From positions 1,240,001 to 1,304,000 of the forward strand of contig MOWL01000023.1 in NCBI GenBank assembly GCA_002110485.1: a stretch of 64,000 nt of DNA, in the 5' to 3' direction. This DNA comes from Emergomyces orientalis (taxonomy: Eukaryota; Ascomycota; Eurotiomycetes; Onygenales; Ajellomycetaceae). A model generated the notes under the pieces. That model was not told the DNA's origin and made no database searches. It worked only from the letters and a program-made list of their open reading frames with translations. Positions 1-11,083 of the stretch are shown one piece after another. How positions within the stretch are numbered: the stretch's first letter is position 1; the number at the start of each line of letters is the position of its first letter. A program made the translations under genes and the position numbers.

Positions 1-1014
1 GTGTTAAAGAGTAGTTCTTCAAAATCGTGCTATTGCAATGTTAAGACACATACAACACTGCGAAGTTTCTTCTTCTCCTGGGTAATGCTCTCCATAATAA
101 TCTTATGTTTCCGTATCTTGGGTTTTGGAAGCCTGTTTCGAGCACGCATGGTGGCTTGCGCCGACGTCGCTCGAGCCACGACCCGCGTCATATTTATTGG
201 AGGGAAGGGGGGTTCACGCGATGCCGGTTATAATCCGCAGCCTAGTACATACTCTTCACAACAGATGTGGACACCACAACTGCGGCGCTGATAGCATGGG
301 CGGTGGTAAGAGGCACACAACGATGTCGGATAAACACACAAACTTGGGAAACCTAGATCATCAGTGTGTACAGTGTATATGTACATGAACCCACGCTGAG
401 ACTCAACAAATCCAGATATGTAATTCCAGCATAATCATAGATATGCAGAGACTCTATTTTCTGAGCTCAGTATGAGGCCGTCGTTAACAGAAACGACGGC
501 AGATGTCGTGTTGAGATGGGAAGAAGAGATGAGGTTGAGAGAGACACAAGCGGCGGAAGAAGAAGTGGGAAGCCCAGACATGTACTAGTCCTAAAAGGGA
601 AGCACCCTGACTTCCAAAGTTTTTGCCCAGCCGATCCCGTGACTCAGACGCCTGACCTAGTTCTTGGCGTTTCAATTCTCATTTTTCGAGATTTGTCAAA
701 GGTTGAAGCTCTGTAGCTATATAAGCTATTTACTAGGAGCAACTCTGCATCGAAGAAGGGACCTTACAGCCAGATGGACTGAACAATACTGTACCAACTT
801 TCGTTGAGGTTCAGTCGTGTCGTTGATGTTCTCTTTCAGCCTGGCCTAAATTAACACCTACACTGTTTCTAGAGATGATACTGTCGGGACATCGGGACAC
901 TTGTGACTGCGATACAACTGCCCACGGTTAGTATGATACTCGACAGTTTTCCCTTTTTTTATTATATATATGAAGCAACGTAGCTTAGGTTCGCATGCTC
1001 ATTAGCTGTCGTAG
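1..1014. other. Intergenic, no gene seen
   Basis: I see no supportable coding sequence here. Open frames are short, overlap on both strands and mostly lack an ATG. An A/T-rich stretch around 952-972 lies just upstream of the small gene that begins at 1015 and could be part of its promoter. Confidence 0.5.
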
Positions 1015-1335
1015 ATGTCGCTTACTGTCGCTGCACTCGAGGCCCAGCCCCGTAATATTGCTATCATTCATGCATACCGACACCTATACAGAACCAGCTT
1101 GCAGACTATACGGTATTCGAGCCCTGCACGCTACGTCCTCCGCTGGACACTCCGGAAATCGTTTCGAAATGGCGCGCCAAATGAGTTTGATCCCCAGAGA
1201 ATTGTGAACACTTTTGAGTTTCTTCGACTTGCGTCCAACTCTACAAGCACCGAGCACAAAATCATCAAAAATTTGTTGCATGTCAGATTTTGGCAACAAC
1301 CCCAAAAGCTTGCCCAGGGAGATACTAAATTGTAA
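1015..1335 (+). CDS. Small LYR-motif protein, DUF1763-like
   Basis: Single-exon frame of 106 residues starting at ATG 1015. The N-terminal half carries HAYRHLYRTSL, which contains the L-Y-R tripeptide of LYR-motif mitochondrial assembly factors. A basic stretch (RYVLRWTLRKSFR) follows, then a conserved-looking block around residues 60-92 with FDPQRI, NTFEFL and EHKIIKNLLHV. That order (LYR helix, basic helix, FDPxRIxNTxxFL, EHKxxKNLL) is what I recall for the ascomycete DUF1763 family. LYR proteins generally act in the mitochondrial matrix on Fe-S or respiratory-complex assembly; that role is inferred from the motif only. The C-terminus is short, and a further exon cannot be excluded. Confidence 0.6.
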   Translation: MSLTVAALEAQPRNIAIIHAYRHLYRTSLQTIRYSSPARYVLRWTLRKSFRNGAPNEFDPQRIVNTFEFLRLASNSTSTEHKIIKNLLHVRFWQQPQKLAQGDTKL

Positions 1336-2181
1336 GATTCATTCCCCCAGCGGGTGCCAATCTGTTTATTTTACTTTTTTCGTGCCATTTTTTAATAACC
1401 ACTCTAGTTTTGATGCCCAAACTGGAGCACGTGCCCAGATGAGAGCTGCAGCATACAGGCCATTTGAGATGACCTTGAAGATGCTTAATGAAAGCCTTGG
1501 CCTGTGTCTTAAATAAGAAAAGGAATTGGTTATCCATTTCAATGGTGACCCACACACCCATTACCAGTTTATAGCATAGACTGGAGAACTAATGACGCGT
1601 CAAATCTGCGATGAAAAAGATAAGACCTCTGAATCCGCCACGGGTTAGCTGGAATTGGAACTCATTCTGAAAGGGCATGATACCTAACCATATGAGGAAT
1701 GAATGAAATCTTAAATACCAGCAAGAAACTCGACAGAGCTATGCTATACTTTTATTTTGTTGGCATGATTGGTACAACATGGATGATTTATTGTACTACT
1801 ACCCAGCGCAATATTTAGATGAGTCATGCAATTTGTAAATAAATAAATAAAATAAATACATTAAACGCAAGAATCAATAATACACCCAGATACCTAGGCA
1901 GACCCTACATACTACAATATTCTCCCTTAGTCTGTGCTATAAAATAAATGCTGTTCGTTGCTTCCCCGCGACAAGGGGCAACTTTCGTCATGTCATGTGC
2001 TGGCTGATAATGGACGTCACATGTCTCTGCAACCTCTTGGAACCTTCCCTGCGCCATCCATCGCTCCAGCACAATCCCAACACCCACAACTAGAGTGGAA
2101 ATGTGAGGAATTGGGAAAAATATATGTATATATATCAATATACTGCTTTGTCTGCGTCTGGTCGGCTTGCCAATCTGCTCA
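1336..2181. other. Intergenic; AAAT microsatellite and palindrome
   Basis: No gene seen. The stretch contains the 10-bp palindrome TGACGCGTCA at 1593-1602 and a short AAAT-type simple repeat at about 1837-1860. It presumably includes the 3' UTR of the small upstream gene and the promoter of the RING-finger gene. Confidence 0.5.
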
Positions 2182-4615
2182 ATGAGCAACTATATTTCCT
2201 CCTACTTGTCCGAACCCTTACTTCGGAGAGCCCGCCAACTGCACGAATCGCTATCAGATCCCACAGCTGCTGGGTTTCCGACCCAGCAGGTTGGTCTAAG
2301 AAATGAAGAACCTCTAGGTGGTGTAGACGGCGCTGGCATGGCCAATTCTAGTCGCTCGATTGAAGGGGGCGACATACCTAGCCAGAGTGAGGTTTCCATT
2401 GCTATCTCAGCAGAGGGATCCCATTCCTCTGCTGCCCCTCATCATCAGGCTGCCTACGCGTATCATCATTCTGAGGTCAATGTCGGTGATCCGTCACCCT
2501 CCTTTCTCCGTTCTCCGGAAGAATCCCATGCGGCGGCCCTAGAAGAGACGGACGGCGCCGCTGGGAGGCCTTCCTTGGACCCAAATGATGACATGGAGCG
2601 ATCTCAAACCACAAGATCAGCATTTACGCCCGTGGATTCTTTTTCCCGTACCACTGACTCGAATGCCATAATAGGAGGGAGAGTCCAAACTGGAGGGCCC
2701 AACGAAAGCAGCAGTGGGAGAAACGAGCTGTATACTGCCACTGATTTGAATTGGGAAGGGAAAGCTATATCAGCATTGCCGGAGGACGATGGAATGAGCA
2801 CGCTCAGGGAAAAGATACACAATATACGAGATGCGAAGATTTCTAATGCAGAAAAGGCCAGGTTGATCCACGGCCTTATGACAGAGAATTACAATTCGTC
2901 GTTGAACAAAAGCCAAAGTCAGTCATTTCAGCCACATTCGCCTACTAGCTCCACCGAGCGGCCGTGGACTCCGGTATCTCATAGCAAACGATCTTCGGGA
3001 CACTTTTCCTTGACTCCTACTTCGGCCACGTCTGTTTCTTCACTCGGCTTTCCGTATTATCTCACCGACGATGATCTACGACCAAGTTATGCTCCTCGAC
3101 ATGACTCATCATCGGAGCTTTTTGGCGAGAGCATCCTTTCGTTCCCGAAAGAGATTCCAAATGACGACGCAGTGGAAGAGGACAACTTCCAGTTAGGTTG
3201 TCAACATTATAAAAGAAGGATAAAACTCCAATGCTACACATGCAAGGGCTGGTATCCTTGCCGATTTTGCCACGACCAGGAAGAAGATCATGTTTTAATT
3301 CGAAGAGCAACTCAGAACATGCTCTGCATGGTGTGTAGCACTCCGCAGCCGGCTGCGCAATGGTGCAAATCGTGCGGCGTCCAAGCCGCCTGTTACTACT
3401 GCTCAGTCTGCAAGCTCTGGGACAACGATAGCCAGAAAAGCATTTACCACTGTAATGACTGCGGGATTTGTCGTATCGGTCAGGGCATTGGCAAGGATTA
3501 TTATCACTGCAAAGTATGTCCTCGTCCCATTTAGATATCTTGAGTTTAAACTGACGGTCAACTAGACCTGCTCTGTCTGCATACCCATCTCTATACAGCA
3601 AACCCACAGATGTATCGAACGCTCAACGCAATGCGACTGTCCAATATGTGGCGACTATATGTTCACCTCTCCAGAGACCGTCATATTCATGAAGTGCGGC
3701 CATAGCATCCACCAGAAGTGTTTCTCCCAATATTCAAGAACGTCGTATCGATGCCCCATTTGTAGCAAAACTATTGCAAATATGGAAGCACATTTTAGAA
3801 GCCTAGATCGCACAATCAAGGATCAACCAATGCCTCCGGATTTTAGGGATACAAGAGCCCTTATATCTTGCAATGACTGTTCTGCGAAGTCCGCTGTTCA
3901 GTACCATTGGCTGGGTTTGAAATGCGAAATGTACGCGAGTCTCATTCATATGCATGCTTTAACTCATGTGCTGACTTGTGGCAGATGTTACTCCTACAAT
4001 ACCACACAAATACGACTCCTCACCGCCAGCGATAACAGTGAAGAGAATCCACGTCATCCCCAAGCCAATCACGCCCGGAACGTGTCTCGCAATATATCCA
4101 TTCCAATTCGCATGACCCGATTGCCACAAAGCTCCGATGAGACTCAGGTACTGACGGAAGGTACAATTCTGTCCTCTATGTCAAGGTCAGTCCCTGCACA
4201 TGATACCAATACCAGCCTTGGAACCCCTCAACCTACGGACCAAACAACAAGTTATCGGCGATCCTTCTCCACGATACCTCTCCGAACTGTCCCTGCAATG
4301 ATTGGAAATTATTTCGGCCTTCATCGACGGAGTGATTCTGTTTGGTCCATCTCCGACCCCCGCGGTGATGAAGATAACAACAGGCCAACCAATAATGATA
4401 ATGATGACATGGACTTTTGGGGCAGTAAGGCTTCCAGGCCTACGTTTGGGATATTTGGCGATGGAAAGGAGGATGACGATGTAGTATTACTCGAAGACGA
4501 AAGTGAGAGTGCTGATGGCTCTGATGCATCTGATGACGACGATGAACGTCAGGAAGATACAGAAGAGGAGGATGAAGACGATATTGATGAGATTGACATA
4601 TTTGGTCATCGATGA
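2182..4615 (+). CDS. CHY/CTCHY/RING zinc-finger E3 ubiquitin ligase (RCHY1/PIRH2 type)
   Basis: Three exons: 2182-3513, 3566-3930, 3985-4615 (775 residues). The first 330 residues are Ser/Thr/Pro-rich and probably disordered. A CHY zinc finger starts at LGCQHYKRR with CYTC, PCRFC, MVCSTPQPA and WCKSCG. A CTCHY domain follows (YYCSVCKLWD, YHCNDCGICRIG), completed across intron 1 by HCKTCSVCI. A C3H2C3-type RING is next (CDCPICGDYMF, MKCGHSIHQKC, YRCPICSKT), then a C-terminal zinc ribbon (CNDC, GLKCEICYSYNTTQ) created exactly by splicing intron 2. The tail is very acidic (runs of Asp/Glu). This domain order defines the RCHY1 family of RING ubiquitin ligases in nucleus and cytoplasm. Intron 1 (3514-3565) has GTATGT and a CTGAC branch. 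Intron 2 (3931-3984) is 54 nt and free of stops. The ATG at 2182 is the first in frame. Confidence 0.93.
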
Positions 4616-6042
4616 ATGAATGAAACCTGGGAAATTAAGACCTGGGAAATTAAGACCTGGGAAACCGCCACTCTTACTCGGGTTTCTTTTTAATATTTTT
4701 TAAAAAACCGAGAAAACCGAAATGACACAACCAGGCTGGACAGTTTCTTACCTAGAACTGCTCCTTACGAAATATGAGAAAGAATGATAGTGCATTTACA
4801 TGCCTGAGAGTTGGAGAATGCTTGACGGTTCGATCGATTCCGGAATTGACCCTCCCAACGGCAACTGTCGCACCCCAATTACTTGGGAAACACACACCCT
4901 CCCCACCCCAGGATGACAGGGCTGCATTGATCGGCCATGACCTCACCTAGGGCTTGGATAACTTACATTTATATACCACCAATTCACGGAACATGGCGCC
5001 ATTTCTTTCTGGCAAACGGAAAACGTCTATACAATACCTGCATGATCCCAGAGGTCATATACACATATATACTACATACACACATACATCCCGAAGCTCT
5101 ATTCTTGGATAGATTGAGCAGCAGGGCTGTATTCGCATAGCCATCATCATCGATCATTATCATTATCATTATATTTATCATCATCCCTAGGCACGCGTGC
5201 AGCATCCTCTATTCTGCCACCGAAAACGGCACGCATGCATGCTCATCTATCTACAGCGAAGAGTTTATACGGCCTACCGCCGTTCAAACAGGTTTCGTAC
5301 GATCGATTCGTATGAATACCGAGGAGATGAATATCCGATATACATATGTATACGAGTTTAGTTTTATCGTTTTGGATGCACCGTACAACCTTTGTCTCGG
5401 TGCCTAAGCCGATTTTACCGAGGACTGGCTTATCCGGAAAGGAGCGACTTAGTGGGCGGAATGGATAATGACAGGATGAAGGGCTGGATGGGTGATATTG
5501 ACGAGAAGGGCAGGAGGGAGAGGTCTCGGAGCGGGCTTTCCGAATGCAAATACCTTCGCGTTTCTTTTTCCCTGTTGATATCATTCTGGCATTGGTTACA
5601 TTGGTTACAGTGCTCTTTATTGCTTGTTGCAGAGAGATAGATAAATCAAGAGTTTTGTATAAATCCAGCGGCTACCCGGCTATGTTATGGGATGTGACCG
5701 AACATTTCGTTTCTTATATTTTGTAGAAATGATCAATTGTGTGCTAAATGTTGTTGTTACCTGAAGGCGCCCCCAAGACAAATTCACTACAGCATGGGGG
5801 CATCCACCCCCAAAAAATTAAAAAATTAAAAAAAGAAGAGGAAAAAGAGGAAAAAGAAGAAAAAAGAGGAAAAATAAATCCGCGTTCCCCAAATCAACAA
5901 TTACGAAACCTATCTATACTCACAAATGATAAACGAACGCCCGAACCACGCCCAAACCGCGTGGATAAACCTCCCCAACACCGAAAAAAATAAAATTAAA
6001 CATAAGTAACCAACAACCAACATGTAAAAACACCCTCCCTAA
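4616..6042. other. Convergent intergenic region
   Basis: The 3' ends of the RING-finger gene and RRN6 face each other here. Open frames are low-complexity (purine-rich block at 5820-5875) or lack ATG. A 15-bp minisatellite (4625-4664) and an ATC/ATT-rich tract (about 5147-5190) are present. Confidence 0.5.
4625..4664. repeat. 15-bp minisatellite in a 3' UTR
   Basis: The unit ACCTGGGAAATTAAG is repeated about 2.7 times in perfect register, starting 9 nt after the stop codon of the RING-finger gene. It would therefore be transcribed as part of that gene's 3' UTR. Confidence 0.9.
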
Positions 6043-9000
6043 TTAAAACCCCGCCGCCCTCTTCTTCTTCCTCTCCTTCACAACCCTCCTACTAGCCGCG
6101 TCCCTTGCCCCAAACACTCCCCTCTCGACCTGCGTCATCGGCACATCCCCTTCCTCCAGAACTTGACTACTCTGCAGCATCTGTGTGCTGACACCCATGC
6201 CCGCCCCTGTTCTTAAAAACGGCCCTTGCCCCAACCCCTGGCTCGGCTGCTGCCGCGGGTGCTGTTGACTCTCCCACATCCGCACAATGGGCACCTGTGA
6301 AGCCGAAGGAGTAGGAACAGAAGTAGAGGCAACAGCAGACGCAGACAAAGACAAAGACGGTAGGTATGGATCAGTATTTAGACTCTGTTGCGATCGCTGC
6401 TGCTGCTGCTGCAGTCTCTGCAACCTCCTCGCCTCGCGCCTCTTCCGTCGACGACTGGCTGATTGGCTTTCGGACTCTAGCTCCTCTTCGTCCCGGAGTG
6501 TGCGAACGGTCGCTTGCCAGTTGTAGGTTGATGGGTTTGTGCCGAGCTTCCAGTGAGAGAGGATGTCCGCGATGCGGCGAGGGAAAGGGGGTTGGTTGGG
6601 ATTTTTTAGCGTGGTGTAGAGGCGGAGGGTTGCGTACGGGGCCGTGGATGTCGCTGTGGTTGTAGCCTGGGACGATGAGGGGAAGAAACTAGCCGCGTCG
6701 AGTTCGGGTCGTCCGGCAGAGGAAGTGATGGTGATTGTGTGGTTTTCGGATTGGGTAAACGGTTGTTGACTGGACCACGGAACTGAGGAAGAGAGATGAG
6801 GAGTAGACGGGTCGTCATCGCCAGTCTCGGGGATGTGGATGTTCGGATCAAAGGGTGAGGTGGTCGATCGTCTGCTTAGGATGATTCTTGAGAGTATAAG
6901 TTGCATGACGATGTTTCGTACGATTTTTTCTTTAACCATTCGTATTTTGTTTGGGAAGTCGCCCGGGAGCGGGAAGAGCCAGTCCCGAACAAGAGAATCG
7001 TAGAGTTTAGTGATGTTTGTAGGTAATGCGTGGCCTGAACCAGAATCTGGGAGTGAGAGGTTTGAGGATGGAGAATATGACACCAGTAGATGAGTGATTT
7101 CGTAGCCACGCGGGAGCATATTTTGCATAGGATCCGCTAGGCGTGTCAAAAATTGGTCAAAATCGTGGGTATTTCGGTCAATGTCGTCCAAGAATGGAGG
7201 GGGTGGCAGAATTTCAAGCCTGTTTTTAAACACAGTCAGAATTTGCATTGCTCAGTGCAATGAAGGGGATGTATACTAACATTGTTTTGGAGTCGAATGA
7301 TAATGCTGAATCACCCAAGGCTAATTCCCCAAAATTGATATTCAGATCCTCCAACCAAGTGTTGAACGTTTGGATTTTCTTCCCAGACATAGTTGACTTC
7401 CCCTTGCTTCCAATCTGCTCAGTAACAGCCGCAGAAGCCAACTCATATAGATCGACCCAGTTCTCACCATGTGGAGTAACCCGTATCGACTTCCTTCGGG
7501 CGACTTCATTATTTCCATTCCAATTCCTCCTCCCAGCGGACAGTGGCATTAATGTTTCATTCAAATCATCCACTATGAAATCATCATCAACCCATTTTGC
7601 GCTTTTGTCAGTTCTCCGCTGTGGGGGAGTGGTGGAGCTAAATGGCTCGTAAGCTTCGTCCTCGCCATCCGCCCTCGCGACGTATAAAGACTCAATGACC
7701 TCCAAGTTGGTGCGCTGACCAATACATTTGACGAGTCTGAGGGTTTTGCTGTCATTGGTAGGGTCAATGATATTGGAATCTGCAATTTGTTGAAATACCA
7801 AAGACGAAAAGCAAGGGCTGTCTCGCGAAGTCTCCGAAATTTTCCCGTCACTGCTACTACCAGAAGGGAGCGGAAGAAGGAATGGGTCGGCGACTGAGAT
7901 TGGAACTGATGGGTCCTCTGGAGAAAAAGCAAAGCGAAAGACTTGTGCCATATTGTTGAGTCGCGAGTATAGAATGAGAGACAAATCTGCATTAATATTA
8001 GCACGCTATACAAAAAAACAAATCCAAGTTTAAACGGGTGAATAACCGTACAATTTTGAACCTGCACCGGCGCCAATTGAAGGCTAGTATCTTCTGGATC
8101 CCTGAAATGGCGCCAAGAGAGCAGAACGGTAATTTCCTGACTATCTCCTCGCTGACTGGACGACGAGAAATCATCTGAACTAACGTGTAGCCAAAATATT
8201 TGCGTCGTTGTGAGAACAAATATATTCGAAAGGTTGGACTGGCTCTTTTTAACATCTAAAATCCAATCAGACTCCCGCTGAATATCAACGTCAACCGGGT
8301 GACATTGTATGGGATCCGTATTTATTCGATACAAAACAATATTCCGCCTATCGCAAACCAACAACTTATGGACATTGCCAACCCATGAAATCGCAGCCCA
8401 TCCATCATAATGATCTCTTTTAGTACGTTCATCCTGATGTATTGTTTCCGTCGGGTTCAACCTGCCGGATGGGCCTCGATCAACATGCCAATACGTACTC
8501 TGGCGTTGCATCCCTATATCCCAAACACTCCAATTCCCCTGGAGATCGACAATCGCTATCTGCTGTTGATACCATGGATTAAACGTAACATCAGCATGTG
8601 GGAATCCGCCAGTGGAGGAAATAGATATGTCGAGGATTGGGTTAGCAGCTAGCCGACTATCTTCCAGGCCTTCCCGCATGAAATCCATATCATCATAGTG
8701 CGCAGAAGGTGGCAGCTTGTTCCACTGGGGGCGGAATACAATGGTAGACTGTAGAAACCGCACAGCCAGCCATGTACTCTTTTCATCCACAGTTTCCGCA
8801 AAGCATATTTGTTGCACAGGTCCAGCGGTCCCCATCCACACTGCCTTCTCCCGGCCTGGGAGAGTAGGGACGTTGACCATACCGTCACTGTCCGGAGGCC
8901 ACGCGATTCGCTCGTCATCTAATTCTACAAACTGAATAGACGCAGCTGAGTCGCCACAGACGAGAACTGCAATTGGAACTGTGGGTTCATCACCACCGCC

Positions 9001-9453
9001 ACGGCGGTCACGGTTGACCGCATTTCCAATTGCCAGGAGGTTGGAAACTTGAGGGTTGAACCTAGCCAAAGCGGCAGTAACAGCCCGAGATGAAGCTTCG
9101 TGTCGACGGAAAAGGTCCAATCCCGGAGCCAGTTCCGGCCTCACTTTCAATAAAGCATCCTCACTTTTGTTGGTTAACAGCCCGCCGCTGTTGTGGATCG
9201 TACTCCAGGCGATAGATGTCTCTGGGGTGGCAAAGGAACATTTGACATGGCCGTAAAAGACAAGTGAGGGCTCTTTTTTGTTTTGTAGAAATAATTTGTT
9301 AGCGATAATGAATAGCATATAATAGATGAAAATTACTGCTGAATTACCTCCTCTATCGATCTTCCGTGCAAATTCCCATATATGCAGATCGGGTAGATAA
9401 GTAGCACTGCCTAAGTGCCCATATTGTAGGGTGTTTGTTCGATGGTCACCCAT
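6043..9453 (-). CDS. rrn6: RNA polymerase I-specific initiation factor Rrn6-like
   Basis: Four exons on the minus strand: 9453-9348, 9272-8052, 7986-7281, 7219-6043 (1069 residues). Rrn6 is a core-factor subunit that recruits RNA polymerase I to the rDNA promoter in the nucleolus. Assignment rests on the recalled family layout. The N-terminus has LQYGHLGSATY. A beta-propeller-like central region carries motifs such as FNPWYQQQIAIVD and WSVWDIG. The stretch SRLNNMAQVFRF...SVADPFLLP is assembled across intron 2. The C-terminal region is poly-Gln, Ser-rich and basic, ending in KERKKKRAAGF. Introns: 9273-9347 (75 nt, no in-frame stop), 7987-8051 and 7220-7280. The middle junction works only with the GTACGG donor, and all phases close to a single frame. 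It is divergent from SPC25, whose ATG lies 377 bp away. The polyglutamine run (about 6387-6420) is a local low-complexity insertion. Confidence 0.85.
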
Positions 9454-9830
9454 TTGGTTTGCGTTTGACGTTTGTGTCTGGGATGTGGGACATCATATCG
9501 GGCAGAATCGAGATCAGCCCCAGTAGAGTCTCTGACAAACTAGTTAATATGCATTTGAGGCATCAGAATAAATCCCGCGAGTATACAGATAGATATCTGA
9601 TATCCCAATATGTAGAGGAAAGAAACCGCACGAAACTTTCTTTGGTGGCAGAGCTCGCTACCCGATTTGGTTAGCGCGGGTCTGCCGGTTGCTGCCGCAA
9701 CCTCGATAGAGTAATCATCGTGACATCAAATTGATCAACTTGGCGCATTCCATGCACACATATTTGGCCGCGCAGAACTACCATACACTGCCATTCATTA
9801 TATATACGTCGCAAAAGACTATCTGCAACA
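9454..9830. promoter_or_regulatory. Bidirectional promoter, RRN6 / SPC25
   Basis: A 377-bp gap separates the ATGs of two divergently transcribed genes, so it must hold both promoters and both 5' leaders. I recognise no specific transcription-factor site with confidence. Confidence 0.6.
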
Positions 9831-10741
9831 ATGTCGACGTCCTTTGAGCCCTCGCTATCTACAAGTGGCATGCGCCCGCCGCTATCGTCGGCAGACGCTC
9901 CATCAATGGCGGATCAGTTGCCCAGTATCAATTTCGGTTTCGAAGACCTACGCGCCCGGATGGCCCAATTCACGGCAAAATTCGACAGTTTTATAGAAAG
10001 GGGGAGGAAACAGGTTTTAGAAGAGAGGAACCAATTCCGTGTTAACTTAACTGAGCTGCAAGGTATGTTCGACGCCTGTTATGGCCTACCATTAAACCGG
10101 ACTTCCACGCCTATAAATATTTTTCTTTCATATTCGTTTCTTAAATCTATTGTGTTTTATCTCATTGTAAATACTAATAACGGAGATGTATCATAGAGGA
10201 CCGCCGTCTAAAACAAAAAGACATTGAAATCCTCGACCTCAAATCCCAAACGCACGCGCAGACATTACAAAAGGAGGCCGCTGAAGCAGCCGAGATGCAC
10301 GAGGCCATCGCCGCAATCACCGCCCAGCGCGACACCCGCCTCGCCACCCGCGACCGCTTCAAGCAGCAAATCGACGAGACCCAAAAGACCATCAACCAGC
10401 GCCTGGAAGCTCAGAAGGCGCACGCCAGACACCTCGACGCCCAGGCGCGTCTGAATACACCGGAGCTGGAGTTCTGGCAGGATTACCTGTGTCTTCGCAT
10501 CGAAGGGGCTGGGCGCGAGGATCGGCTTCGGATTGTATATTCGCATTTGTTGGAGAAGGATTGGGAGAGGGAGGCGTGGTTTGAGCTGGGAACGGCGAGC
10601 AGGGATTACGAGGTTTTCCATTGTCGGCCGAAGCTGGAGAGGGCTGCTGTGGAGCAAGAATTGATGGCTGTGAATGATGATAGAGATTTTGGAGCTTTTC
10701 TGAAGAGGATGAGGAGGTTGTTTGTAGCGGCTATGAAGTGA
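9831..10741 (+). CDS. spc25: Kinetochore protein Spc25 (Ndc80 complex)
   Basis: Two exons, 9831-10062 and 10197-10741 (258 residues), separated by a 134-nt intron with GTATGT donor and TACTAATAA branch region. Spc25 pairs with Spc24 in the Ndc80 complex that links centromeric chromatin to spindle microtubules. The N-terminal part begins with a Ser-rich tail and contains FGFEDLRARMAQFTAKFDSF, typical of fungal Spc25. Residues of about 50-150 form a long charged coiled coil. The last 100 residues form the globular domain that packs on Spc24, with LEFWQDYLCLRIEG and LRIVYSHL, and it ends in FLKRMRRLFVAAMK. Length and architecture match the family (about 220-260 residues). It is head-to-head with RRN6 and converges on SKI8. 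Confidence 0.92.
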
Positions 10742-11083
10742 GGGGGGCTTCTGCATATCTTTTTCTTTTTCTTTTCTACTATTATTCTTTTTATATTAGA
10801 TGGGTGTTTGTTGGGAGAGAATGATTTGATGACTAGCTTTAATTGTTTTTAACGACTTGGAACAGGCGGCGTGGGTTCGTTACCCCTTTTTTCAATCTAC
10901 CATTCATGTTTTATATATTTTTTTGGTCCCTTTGAAACAGGAAAAAGACTGAACAGTTCTTCTTGTTAATTTTTTTTTGGTCGTATCACCCCCAAATAGG
11001 AGCATTTGATTTCATAGCCCCTTCGTCATTCTTGGCTGCATACACCTCGCATCCCTCCCCCGCCCTGTCAGTTACTCCCACCC
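10742..11083. other. Convergent 3' region, SPC25 / SKI8
   Basis: This 342-bp gap lies between two stop codons on opposite strands. It is T-rich (runs near 10758-10775, 10917-10926 and 10970-10980), as expected for facing fungal 3' UTRs and polyadenylation regions. No gene seen. Confidence 0.6.

Noticed and set aside
5748..5993. Lys/Glu-rich 81-codon frame
   Set aside because: TTG start and purine-rich low-complexity DNA between two convergent 3' ends.
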